Part shown: in pieces, positions 27,411 to 35,806 of the stretch
How the letters are laid out: every line of letters begins with the position of its first letter
How positions within the stretch are numbered: the first letter of the stretch is position 1
Source: Planctomycetota bacterium
GTDB taxonomy: Bacteria; Planctomycetota; SZUA-567; H5-PLA8
Assembly: GCA_015075375.1 (NCBI GenBank)
Contig: JABTUM010000002.1
Span: 266,306 to 330,305 of the forward strand
Direction of reading: 5' to 3'
DNA: 64,000 nt
The notes under the pieces: generated by a model
Told to the model about the DNA's origin: nothing
Database searches by the model: none
Seen by the model: only the letters and a program-made list of their open reading frames with translations
Translations under genes and position numbers: made by a program

Positions 27411-28816
27411 TCACCCGCCTTGCCGGAGGCATCCGGCTTCAGGTTGCGGTATTTACTCCACATTTCTTCGACGAATTTATCCCAGCATTGGCGCTGGCGC
27501 GACCAGTCGGCGGTGAAGTCCCTGCCGCGGCCCTTCTTGATTTCTTCCAGCGCCTGGGTGTCGTCCTCGGTCATCCAGCGGTCGACGTAATCGAAGAAGG
27601 CGGCGTGATCCCATTGCGGCTGGGCCTTAAGAAGCCGCAACGCCAGGGCCTGGCCGACCCAGGCGAGGCTGGTGCAGCAGCGCCGGTAGCTTTCGCCCAG
27701 ATCGCCGGGCCACTGTGCGGGGGGCAGATGTTCGTAACGTCCCCAGTCGGGCTTGCCGGGCACGCCGTCCTTGCCGACGTGGCCGGCGTAGACGGCTTTC
27801 GCGCCGGTCCAGCCTTCGTCGTACATCGTCTGCATGTCTTCGCCGAAGCGCAGGTTGGGGAATGTCTTGTTGGGCTGCGCCATTTCGGCATCGCCCAGCA
27901 GGATGCCGGCGAAAACCAGAGGGAGCTTTCGGCCGCTGCCGTGCCCGCCGTGAGCCGGCCAGCCGCCGTATCCGGCGCGCGCGATGCCCCACAGGTCGAT
28001 GCCGCGCTGGATAAAGCCGATCAGGAGCGGTTCTTTTTCGGCGGGCTTGAAATCGGAGCAGAGCAGCAGCGCGCCCATGCCCGCGGCACGTCCGAGCTCC
28101 CGTCCGTACTGCGGCTGGTAAAGCGCAGGCGCATCGAAGCTGAAGAAGCAGACGTCCAGCCACGGCCGCGCATACAGCTTGGCGAAGTCTTCGATCTTCG
28201 GTGCGGAGGGCGTGCGCTCCAATGTTGGAAGCAGGTTGCGCTTCAGGTCGCGCGCGAAATACAGCTTCTGGCCGCGATCGCAGTACGAAGGCCGGAAAGC
28301 GTCGGCTGGGGCGGGTTCCTTGAGGCAGGTGAGGATCGAAACGCTGCCCACGGGACTGATGTTTTTGTCGCTCTCGCGCAGCGGGCTGGGCAGCGAGCGG
28401 ATTTCGGTGCTGATGGAGGAGATGAGCGCATCGCCGGGTTTGAGCGCGATGGGGAGCTTGGCGCGCAGTTTCAGGCCTTTCTCGCCGCGGCCTTGTTCGA
28501 CGCGGCTGTCGAAGGGGCTCGCGCCGGCGCTGTATGCGTCGGCCGGCAGATTGAGCGCGGAATTGTTGCGCTCGTCGGTGGGCGCCGGATCGATTTTGAC
28601 GACCGTCGCGGCTCCCACGACGTACCAGTCGCCGGTGACGAAGCGCCCGACTCGCGCGGGCTGTTCGAAGGTCCAGGTGATCCCGTCCTTTTCGATCGAA
28701 GCGCGCTGCTCCAGGGTTTCGAGTTTGGGCGCCTCCGGAGCGGCATCGGACGCGTTTCCCAGGCCCGGCCAGGCCAAGGCCAGGAGCAAAGGCAATACGG
28801 TGCGCTGAGCGTTCAT
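27407..28816 (-). CDS. Secreted protein of unknown function
   Basis: 469 residues. A signal peptide (MNAQRTVLPLLLALAWPGLGNA) is followed by an N-terminal beta-rich part containing WTFEQPARVGRFVTGDWYVVG, and a C-terminal part rich in helices and aromatic residues (GIARAGYGGWPAHGGHGSGRKLPLVFAG). The WxF...GxFxxGDxYVVG type opening is common among secreted proteins of lentisphaeral and planctomycete sugar-degradation clusters, but I cannot name the family. AAGGAAGGG precedes the ATG. It lies 45 nt after the preceding gene. Confidence 0.7.
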   Translation of the reverse strand: MNAQRTVLPLLLALAWPGLGNASDAAPEAPKLETLEQRASIEKDGITWTFEQPARVGRFVTGDWYVVGAATVVKIDPAPTDERNNSALNLPADAYSAGASPFDSRVEQGRGEKGLKLRAKLPIALKPGDALISSISTEIRSLPSPLRESDKNISPVGSVSILTCLKEPAPADAFRPSYCDRGQKLYFARDLKRNLLPTLERTPSAPKIEDFAKLYARPWLDVCFFSFDAPALYQPQYGRELGRAAGMGALLLCSDFKPAEKEPLLIGFIQRGIDLWGIARAGYGGWPAHGGHGSGRKLPLVFAGILLGDAEMAQPNKTFPNLRFGEDMQTMYDEGWTGAKAVYAGHVGKDGVPGKPDWGRYEHLPPAQWPGDLGESYRRCCTSLAWVGQALALRLLKAQPQWDHAAFFDYVDRWMTEDDTQALEEIKKGRGRDFTADWSRQRQCWDKFVEEMWSKYRNLKPDASGKAGE

Positions 28817-28861
28817 ACGAAGCCCTTCCTTTCGCTTGGATTTAGGTCCGCGACTATCCGG

Positions 28862-30229
28862 CTATTTCGCTGCCGGTTCGGCAGGCAGATTCTTGAATTC
28901 GGGCGGCGTCTTGGGCGGAACGTAACCCGCGCCTTCGACGTTGAACTCCAAATCCTTTAGCCACGCGGCGTGCTCCGAGTTCGCCCGGAAGCGCTCGCCG
29001 ACTTCCTTGTGTACCTGCTTGCCGCCCAGCGCCTTCGGGCGGCCGACGTACTTGCCTTCGAGGTAGCCGGAGGCCACGATGCCGCCTTGCCAGCCGTGAT
29101 TGGCGTTCTTGACGCGTTCTTCCTGCCGCGCGCCTTCGAAGCAGAACTTCGCGATGCGATCGTCGAACGGGGCGAGGGACCCGCACATGTACGCGCCCTG
29201 CATGTATTTTTCGGAGGTGGTGCCGTCGCAGCGGGCCCACTTGGGATTCTCGAAGTCGCCGTTCCAGGCCTTTTCCGTCTGCGTTTTGACGAAGCGCTTC
29301 ATGTCTTCGGCATCGAAGACAAGGCCGTGATGGTGCAGGAGGACGGCAAGGGTGAGCGAAGCGCTATAGTAGCCGCCCTTATGCTCAACGCCGATCCAGT
29401 GCTTCCACTTGGCCGCATCGGCGGTGTCGATGTCCCAGGCGCCGGCAGGATCCCAGTAATTCCAGGCGTACGCACCATCCTTGATCGAGAGGCAATGCTT
29501 GAAGCGCACGCCGAGCTTAATGGCCTTCTTAAGGTACTCGGCGTTGCCGGTGACGCGGTGCAGCGCCAGGAGCCCGGCGGTGATGATCTCGTGTTTGTTG
29601 TGCGGCTGAGTGAGCAGCGCCTTGGTCGCCCGCAATTCCGGATTGCCGCGGTAGATCGCGCCGGTCGCGCCCAAGTCCACGTAGCTGCCGCGCGCTTCCC
29701 ATTTCTTGACCAGGTGGTTTTCCATCAGGTCGAGGTAAGCCGCGCGTTCCTTGGCGAATTTTTCCTTGAGCGCGGGTTCGGCGTCGATCGTTTCGATGAA
29801 TTCGCTCAGGACCTTGACCGCGCTGAAGCTGGTGATGATGACATCCAGCGCGAGGTCGGGCTGATCGGGGTTTTGGAAGATGGGGAGCGGCTTGCCGTAC
29901 CAGCCTTTGAAGCCTTTGGCGTCTTGGGTCAGCGCGGTTTGAAGGTTCGCGAAACAGGCGACGAACTGGTCGAGGTACTTCGCGTCGCCGGTGAGGTGGT
30001 AGGCCGTGAGCGGCATTTTCTGATGCTTGAGCACGATCCAGCAATAGCTTTCGGAGTCCTTGGCGGCTTGCGTCTTGGCGTATTCGGGCGTAAGGGTTTC
30101 GGTGACTTTGGCCGTGTGCTGCAGGAACCCGGCGAGCACCTGGCGATCTTTCTCGTCGTCGATCTTCGGCGCGTCGTACGCGTGCAACGCGGGAAGGGAA
30201 AAGGCAAGCAGCAGCGCGAGCGGTCGCAT
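28862..30229 (-). CDS. Secreted alpha/alpha-barrel-like protein (glycosidase or lyase fold)
   Basis: 455 residues with a signal peptide (MRPLALLLAFSLPALHAY). The body consists of regularly spaced helical hairpins with the YLxLxxxF-type patterns of six-hairpin glycosidases and lyases (AYHLTGDAKYLDQFVACFANL; ALHRVTGNAEYLKKAIKLGVRF). WNYWDPAGAWD may be part of an active cleft. No catalytic residue can be assigned. AGGAG precedes the ATG; the start lies 3 nt after the stop of the ceramidase-like gene, so they share a transcript. Confidence 0.7.
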   Translation of the reverse strand: MRPLALLLAFSLPALHAYDAPKIDDEKDRQVLAGFLQHTAKVTETLTPEYAKTQAAKDSESYCWIVLKHQKMPLTAYHLTGDAKYLDQFVACFANLQTALTQDAKGFKGWYGKPLPIFQNPDQPDLALDVIITSFSAVKVLSEFIETIDAEPALKEKFAKERAAYLDLMENHLVKKWEARGSYVDLGATGAIYRGNPELRATKALLTQPHNKHEIITAGLLALHRVTGNAEYLKKAIKLGVRFKHCLSIKDGAYAWNYWDPAGAWDIDTADAAKWKHWIGVEHKGGYYSASLTLAVLLHHHGLVFDAEDMKRFVKTQTEKAWNGDFENPKWARCDGTTSEKYMQGAYMCGSLAPFDDRIAKFCFEGARQEERVKNANHGWQGGIVASGYLEGKYVGRPKALGGKQVHKEVGERFRANSEHAAWLKDLEFNVEGAGYVPPKTPPEFKNLPAEPAAK

Positions 30230-30232
30230 AGT

Positions 30233-31483
30233 TCAGGCTCCTTGTGCGGCGGGCGAGTAAGCGGCTTCCAGTGCCGAGCGGCCGGCGGCCAGCAGCGGGG
30301 CTTCGATGTCTTCGGAGATCGCGCCTTTAGGTTCGTATCCGCCTTCGCGGTAAGCGCTGTCCGTGAATAGATAGCCCAGGTTGTCGTTCGCGTAGGTGAC
30401 CACGAAGGTATGCCGGAAGGGGCTCTGGTTCTCCAAGGCCACGCCGAGTTCGGCGAAGAGTTCTCCCGGAGCCGTGACGAACGCGAGGTCGCCGATCTTC
30501 AGCGCCTGGATTTCGCTGGCGAGGGTCTGTCCGTCGCTGCTGTCCTTGGCCCGCGCGCTGTAGTTGGCGCGCGCTTCGGGCCCCAGCTTCAGGTTCAGCG
30601 AGACGCGCACGTGCCCGAAGGCGTTTCCTTCCAGCGGGCGCGCGAAGGGCAGGGCCGCGGCGATTTCCTCGGCCAGCGCTTCGCCCATGGGGCGCGCGCG
30701 TTCGGGGTCGTCGTGCAGCGGGTCGCGGGGATTGATCTGCGCCGCCGCGTTGGTGAGGTGGAGACAGGCCGCGCCGGTCTGCGCCTCCAGCTTGCGCACG
30801 AGGTAGCCGGGGTAATCGGCGCTGACTTGGGTGTTTCCTCCGCCCAGCACCACCGGATGGCAGCCGTAGGTATTCAGGATCACGTGAGGTTTGCCGTCGG
30901 AGAGGCGTTCGAAGACGGCGAAACGCAGATTCGAATTGCAGTAGCCGGGGTGCCGGCCTTGCGGATCGCGCCAGACGTTCGTGGCCTTTCCGGCTTTATC
31001 CACGACGCGGCGATTCATGCCCCACTTGGCTTCGGTGAGTCCCACACGCGCGGTCACGTCGGCGCGGTTGCTCCAGGCCTCGCGGATCAGCGGTTCGATC
31101 TGGGCCAGGACGTGCGTTCGGTAGGCGCGGTCGGGTTGCGCATCCATGTTGCCTTTGCGGAAGGGCATCAAGGTCGGAGCCGAATGGGTGTGCGTGGCCG
31201 CCACCAGGATCGCTTCGCGGGGCAAGCCCGGCGCGGCGGCGGCGGCAAGCGCGCGAATCTCGGCCACGAGGTCGGGACTTACGCCCAGCGTATCCAGGAC
31301 CACGACGGCCGAGGCCGGCGTCCCGGAACCGGCGGGACCGAAGAGCGCCGCCCGGACGCACAGGTCCAGCCCGATGCCCGTGTTCGGGCGGTCGGAGGGG
31401 TACCCGATCAGCGGCGCGCCCAAAGGCGGATTGATCGTCCGCATCGCGGCGCCAACCTGAAGCGGGGAAGGGGAGCGGGCCAT
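30233..31483 (-). CDS. Neutral/alkaline ceramidase-like hydrolase
   Basis: 416 residues from ATG 31483, with GGAGG 6 nt upstream. It resembles the N-terminal zinc domain of neutral ceramidases: VGAAMRTINPPLGAPLIGY, then LVAATHTHSAP (zinc histidines), LNTYGCHPVVLGG, VSADYPGYLVRKLE and LHLTNAAAQINPR (equivalent of the GNxGDxSP loop). No signal peptide is evident and the C-terminal immunoglobulin-like domain is absent, so it is one of the short homologues common in carbohydrate-degradation clusters; the real substrate may not be ceramide. It is the first structural gene downstream of the AraC regulator. Confidence 0.75.
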   Translation of the reverse strand: MARSPSPLQVGAAMRTINPPLGAPLIGYPSDRPNTGIGLDLCVRAALFGPAGSGTPASAVVVLDTLGVSPDLVAEIRALAAAAAPGLPREAILVAATHTHSAPTLMPFRKGNMDAQPDRAYRTHVLAQIEPLIREAWSNRADVTARVGLTEAKWGMNRRVVDKAGKATNVWRDPQGRHPGYCNSNLRFAVFERLSDGKPHVILNTYGCHPVVLGGGNTQVSADYPGYLVRKLEAQTGAACLHLTNAAAQINPRDPLHDDPERARPMGEALAEEIAAALPFARPLEGNAFGHVRVSLNLKLGPEARANYSARAKDSSDGQTLASEIQALKIGDLAFVTAPGELFAELGVALENQSPFRHTFVVTYANDNLGYLFTDSAYREGGYEPKGAISEDIEAPLLAAGRSALEAAYSPAAQGA

Positions 31484-31584
31484 GCGAAACCTCCACTCGG
31501 GAACCGGCAAAGCGTGCCTATACCAGTAGATACCCCACCGAATTGGCCCCGGATTCGGAGCCCTTCGGAAACTCTTGACCGATT

Positions 31585-32541
31585 TTACGGTTCCCCGGCC
31601 TGCTTGAGGCCGCCCGCTTGGGCTTTTTGCCGGTAATCCCGCGCCGAGAGCCCCGTATGGCGCTTGAAGAGGCGGCTGAAGTACGAAGCCGAGTGAATCC
31701 CCACGCGCCGTGCGATGCCCAAGATGGAATGCTCGCTCTCACGCAGGAGGCGCATCGCTTCTTCGAGCCGCACTTGCTGGAGGTACTCGAAGACCGTGAC
31801 GCCGGAGGCCTGGGTGAACAACGAGCTGAAGTAATTGGGGCTCAAGTAGACTTCCCGGGCGATCTGTTCGAGGGAGAGGTCCTCCGAAAAGTGGCTTTGG
31901 ATGAACGATTTGGCCACATCGATGACGTTGCGGCGCGAGTCTTCGGGGCTTTGGCCGAGGCCGTGTGTGTCAAGGTGCCGAACGATGCGCACCAACCCTT
32001 CGGCCATGCGCGCTCGCACGAGCGTAAACCAGAGCGGCCCGCGCGAGGTAGATTCTTCGACCGCGCCTTCGAAGAAACGCGCGATCGCGCCGCTGGGCGC
32101 AACCGTCGCTCCGCGCACCAACTGAAAGCGGTTGCCGCGGCTGTAGCTGCTCCCGTGAATCGCGATGCGGTCGGTGGCGATGCGCAGCCAGATGAGGTGA
32201 TAGGCTTGGTGCAAGCTGGCCAGTCGTTCGAGGTGCGGGACGTGGGGCGGGACCAGGGCGGCTTCGCCTTCGGCCAGAATATAGCGCTGCCCGCCGAGCA
32301 CCAATTCGGCGCGGCCCGAAAACCCAAAGACGACTTCCAGCGTCGCGTGTCCGCCGTAGCCGAACGAAGCATCGGGCAGATCGGCGCCCGCCGGCTCGCC
32401 GGCTCCCGCGGCCGGTTCGGGCGGCCACGGCCCCACGGCGGGCTTACCGGCTTGATCGGGAAGGATCAGCTCGGTGCGCGTCAAGCCTTCGATCGAGGGC
32501 AGCAGGTTGTTGCGCAGAATCGCGATGAGGGGCTGGGACAT
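31585..32541 (-). CDS. AraC-family transcriptional regulator
   Basis: 318 residues with an N-terminal cupin-like sensor (ATLEVVFGFSGRAELVLGGQRYILAEGEAALVPPHVPHLE) and a C-terminal double helix-turn-helix (LSLEQIAREVYLSPNYFSSLFTQ; ILGIARRVGIHSASYFSRLFKRHTG). GGAG precedes the ATG. It heads the minus-strand cluster and lies 101 nt before the ceramidase-like gene, which makes it the likely regulator of that cluster. Confidence 0.92.
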   Translation of the reverse strand: MSQPLIAILRNNLLPSIEGLTRTELILPDQAGKPAVGPWPPEPAAGAGEPAGADLPDASFGYGGHATLEVVFGFSGRAELVLGGQRYILAEGEAALVPPHVPHLERLASLHQAYHLIWLRIATDRIAIHGSSYSRGNRFQLVRGATVAPSGAIARFFEGAVEESTSRGPLWFTLVRARMAEGLVRIVRHLDTHGLGQSPEDSRRNVIDVAKSFIQSHFSEDLSLEQIAREVYLSPNYFSSLFTQASGVTVFEYLQQVRLEEAMRLLRESEHSILGIARRVGIHSASYFSRLFKRHTGLSARDYRQKAQAGGLKQAGEP

Positions 32542-32700
32542 ACGGTTCGCTCCACGCAGCAGTCATACCCTAAGTTAGCGATCGTGCTACGGCGGTGCGG
32601 CATAAGGGCGGGATGGTCCGCACAGGTGCTTCACTCGTGCGGCGCATTCCCATACTCCATGTGTACTTCCGCCTGCGCACCGTGATAAACGTGGGGTAAA

Positions 32701-34494
32701 GTGTCAGGAATGGATGCGCAACTCCAGGGACGCCGCCTCGGGGATTACGAGCTGCTGGAACTGATCGGCACGGGCGCCATGGGTGCGGTGTACCGCGCCC
32801 GGCAGACCTCGCTGGACCGATTGGTCGCCTTGAAGCTCCTCAAGCCCGAACTGGCTCGAGACCCCGCCTTTGTCGCCCGCTTCCAGCGCGAAGCGCGCGC
32901 GACGGCGCGGTTGAGTCACCCGCATATCGTCGCCGGCATCGATGTCGGCTGCGACGAGGGGATGCATTTTTTCGCGATGGAGTTCGTGGAAGGCCAGACG
33001 CTCAGGCAGCTCATGGAGCGCTTTAAGAAACTTCCTGAAAAGGAGCTCGCACGCATCGGCGCGGCCATGGCCGATGCTTTGGCCCATGCGCACCGCTACG
33101 GGATCGTGCATCGCGACGTGAAGCCCGAGAATATCCTGCTCGACTCCGCCGGCGTGCCGAAGCTGCTGGACCTGGGGCTTTCGCGCATCGAGCGCGGCGA
33201 GGATTCGGATCTGACGCAGACGGGCACGGCGGTCGGTACGCCGCATTACATGGCGCCCGAGCAGGCCCGCGGCGCGAAGGATCTGGACGGACGCTGCGAC
33301 GCCTACGCGCTGGGCTGCACGCTGTACCACGCCGCCACCGGGCGCACGCCGTTCGAGGGGCCCACCGGTGCGGTGGTGATGAGCAAGCGCCTCACCGAGA
33401 CGATGCCGCATCCGCAAACGGTTCGCGCGGAATTGAGCGACGGTTTTTGCTCGCTGCTGGAACAGCTTACGGCGCGCGAACGCGACGACCGGCCGGCCGA
33501 CCTGCGCACGATCGCGCGCGAATTCGCGGCGCTGGCGGCGGGGCAGAGCGTGGATTCGAAAGCCTTGGCGGCGGGCAAAAGCAGCTTTGGGCTGCTGCCG
33601 GCGCAAGGGAAGCGCACGCGCGGACCGATCCGGCGCGACCGGCGCATCGGCGATACGACGCGGCCGGGACCGGCCGTTCGCGCGGCCTTCAGCGTGCTGC
33701 CGATATTCATCGCCGCTTTCGCGGTGCTGGCCGTGGGTGTGGCGTGGGTGATCATTCAGCGCAATCCCGGCCCGTCCAAACCCCAAACCGAACCGCTTCC
33801 GGCCCCGGTGGCCGCTCCGGTTGCGTCGGCTGTGCCGCCTCCCACCCCGGTCAATCAAGCCACACCCGCCGAGACGGCCAGTCTCCCATCTGCCGAGCCG
33901 GCGGCCAAGACGCATGAGCCGGAGGACGAGGCACCGCCGGTGGCCATGCCGATTGTCACGCGCCAATCCAGCGTGGGGGCATTGCTCCCCATTTTTAACG
34001 GCCAGGATTTGGCCGGCTGGAGCACCGAAGTACCGCGCTGGCGGGTGGAGCAGGGCGCGATCGTCGGGGAAGGCGCGGAGCAGAACGCATATTTGCAATC
34101 GCGCCGCGCCCTGCCGGAGTGTTTCGAACTGCGCGTATCGGTCGACCACCAGGGCGGGGCGTATCATTTCGGATGGTCGCCGTTCAATTCGGCGACGGCC
34201 CCCAGCGTCTTTTTGAAGCACGGGCAGAAAGGTACGGTCGAGTTGTACCGGTACTTGCCCGGCCAGCCCAACCGAGTTTACGAAACCGTCAACGCCGATC
34301 CGGCCAAGCCGCATGCATGGCGCATCGAAGTCGCTGGCACGACGGTACGGGTCTACATGAGCGAAATGTTGGTGCTGCGCACCGATGAGGCGGAAAAGTG
34401 CGATGCGAAAGGCTGGAACCTGCATTTATTCGCGTCGAAGCAGAGCAAAATCGCGTATCGAGGTCTTGAAGTGCGCACCTTACTGAAACCGTAG
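32701..34494 (+). CDS. Transmembrane Ser/Thr protein kinase with C-terminal DUF1080-like domain
   Basis: 597 residues from GTG 32701 (GGGG 4 nt upstream); an ATG at 32710 is possible. The kinase domain covers about 14-285: glycine loop GTGAMGAV, K45 in VALKLL, HRDVKPEN (137-144), DLG in place of DFG (157-159), GTPHYMAPEQ. A basic juxtamembrane part is followed by one membrane helix (about 345-365), a Pro/Ala-rich linker and a C-terminal concanavalin-fold domain (about 430-595; LLPIFNGQDLAGWS, AYHFGWSPFN, KPHAWRIEVAGTTVRVYM) of the DUF1080 type. The layout suggests an extracytoplasmic sugar- or wall-binding sensor that drives a cytoplasmic kinase. Confidence 0.92.
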   Translation: MSGMDAQLQGRRLGDYELLELIGTGAMGAVYRARQTSLDRLVALKLLKPELARDPAFVARFQREARATARLSHPHIVAGIDVGCDEGMHFFAMEFVEGQTLRQLMERFKKLPEKELARIGAAMADALAHAHRYGIVHRDVKPENILLDSAGVPKLLDLGLSRIERGEDSDLTQTGTAVGTPHYMAPEQARGAKDLDGRCDAYALGCTLYHAATGRTPFEGPTGAVVMSKRLTETMPHPQTVRAELSDGFCSLLEQLTARERDDRPADLRTIAREFAALAAGQSVDSKALAAGKSSFGLLPAQGKRTRGPIRRDRRIGDTTRPGPAVRAAFSVLPIFIAAFAVLAVGVAWVIIQRNPGPSKPQTEPLPAPVAAPVASAVPPPTPVNQATPAETASLPSAEPAAKTHEPEDEAPPVAMPIVTRQSSVGALLPIFNGQDLAGWSTEVPRWRVEQGAIVGEGAEQNAYLQSRRALPECFELRVSVDHQGGAYHFGWSPFNSATAPSVFLKHGQKGTVELYRYLPGQPNRVYETVNADPAKPHAWRIEVAGTTVRVYMSEMLVLRTDEAEKCDAKGWNLHLFASKQSKIAYRGLEVRTLLKP

Positions 34495-34520
34495 GCACTC
34501 CCGCCCAAGGCCATAGACGG

Positions 34521-35633
34521 TTAAGTGCCTGGCGCATTCCCCACGCTGCCGCCCGACCAGAGTTCGCCCGGCAAATAGGTGCGCTCCGGAACCGGCTCGC
34601 CGCGCCACATGCGGTCGAGGATGCGGAATGCGGCCTCGCCCATCTCCAGCAGCGGGTAACGCATCGTGGTGAGCGGCGGATCGACGCGCATCGCCGCCGC
34701 CTGCCCGCCGTTGGCCACGATAGACAGGTCTTCGGGCACGCGGCGCCCCGCCGCACGCGCGCCGGCATAAAGTCCTGCCGCGCCCTGATCGAAGAACACA
34801 TAAACGGCCGTCACGTCCGGGTGCTCGCGCAGCACGCGCTGAATCAAGTCGCGGCTGCTCGCATCGCCGGCGTCGTTGAGGTCCAGGTATTCCAGCGCCG
34901 GGTCGTAGCATCCGGCGGCAGTGAGCGCCTCGCGGTAGCCTTGGCGCTGTCCGGTCGCACTGGGAATCGAGCGGTTCGTGCCGAGCACCGCGATGCGCCG
35001 GTGCCCGCGGCGCAGGAGATCTTCCATCAGGCCGTAGGCCATGCCGTAGGTGTCCATCAGCACGCGCGGTGCGCGTAAGCCGTTGGGATCGCGATTCACC
35101 AGCACCCACGGGATACCCAGTTCGTCGAGCGGCGCGAGCTTTTCGGCGGTGTGGTCGCGGTGCGTGACCACCACCAAGCCCCCGCAACTGCGCACTTCCT
35201 GGTTATTGCGCACAAAGTCCGCCAAACCGTCGATGCCGATGCCTCCGAATTGCTTGATCTCCACGATGCTGGTGGCCGCGCGGCTTAGACCCATGAGCGC
35301 CGGGCTGTACATGATGTCGCCGGCCAGACTTTTGTACTCGATGAAGAGCGTGCCGAAGACGGCCGGACGCGCGGCGACCACCGGACCGCGCACGGTGGAG
35401 GACGATGCGCCGCGATGGAGCCGCTTGCGCCGCGCGCGCGGCCGGTAGCCCAACCGTTGCGCCGTCGCCCAGACGCGCTGCGCGGTCTCGGATTGGATTC
35501 GGAATTCCGCCGAACGCCCAGACAGCACGAGACTTACCGTAGGCTGCGAAACCCCGGCTTCCTTTGCGATCTGGGTCATGGTGATGCGTTTGGGCTTCTC
35601 GGGTGCGGCGTCGGGGCGCGAAACCGGAGGCAT
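34521..35633 (-). CDS. LacI-family transcriptional regulator
   Basis: 370 residues from ATG 35633 (GGAG 6 nt upstream). The N-terminal helix-turn-helix is MTQIAKEAGVSQPTVSLVLSG with the hinge ETAQRVWATAQRLGYRPR; the rest is a periplasmic-binding-protein fold (GLVVVTHRDHTAEK, RRIAVLGTNRS, TAVYVFFDQGAAGLYAGARAAGRRVPEDLSIVANGG). It probably represses a sugar-use operon on binding or loss of a sugar ligand. It is convergent with the kinase gene (26 nt apart) and divergent from the hypothetical gene at 35807. Confidence 0.93.
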   Translation of the reverse strand: MPPVSRPDAAPEKPKRITMTQIAKEAGVSQPTVSLVLSGRSAEFRIQSETAQRVWATAQRLGYRPRARRKRLHRGASSSTVRGPVVAARPAVFGTLFIEYKSLAGDIMYSPALMGLSRAATSIVEIKQFGGIGIDGLADFVRNNQEVRSCGGLVVVTHRDHTAEKLAPLDELGIPWVLVNRDPNGLRAPRVLMDTYGMAYGLMEDLLRRGHRRIAVLGTNRSIPSATGQRQGYREALTAAGCYDPALEYLDLNDAGDASSRDLIQRVLREHPDVTAVYVFFDQGAAGLYAGARAAGRRVPEDLSIVANGGQAAAMRVDPPLTTMRYPLLEMGEAAFRILDRMWRGEPVPERTYLPGELWSGGSVGNAPGT

Positions 35634-35806
35634 ATCCATCTCCAATATTGCTAATACTTAATACCCTGATGGGAGGTCGGTTTGCGCCAAGAAAACGAAA
35701 AACTTTAGCGGAATGGGCGAGCGCGTGGTTCCTGGCAGCCGCTGGAAATTCGGGATACCTTCAGCATACTCGGGATCGATTTCCGATCGGGAAAGGGTGC
35801 TTCGCC

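Noticed and set aside
34493..34530. Bidirectional terminator between the kinase and LacI genes
   Set aside because: Only a 7-bp inverted repeat with a 24-nt loop and no T runs; too weak to call.
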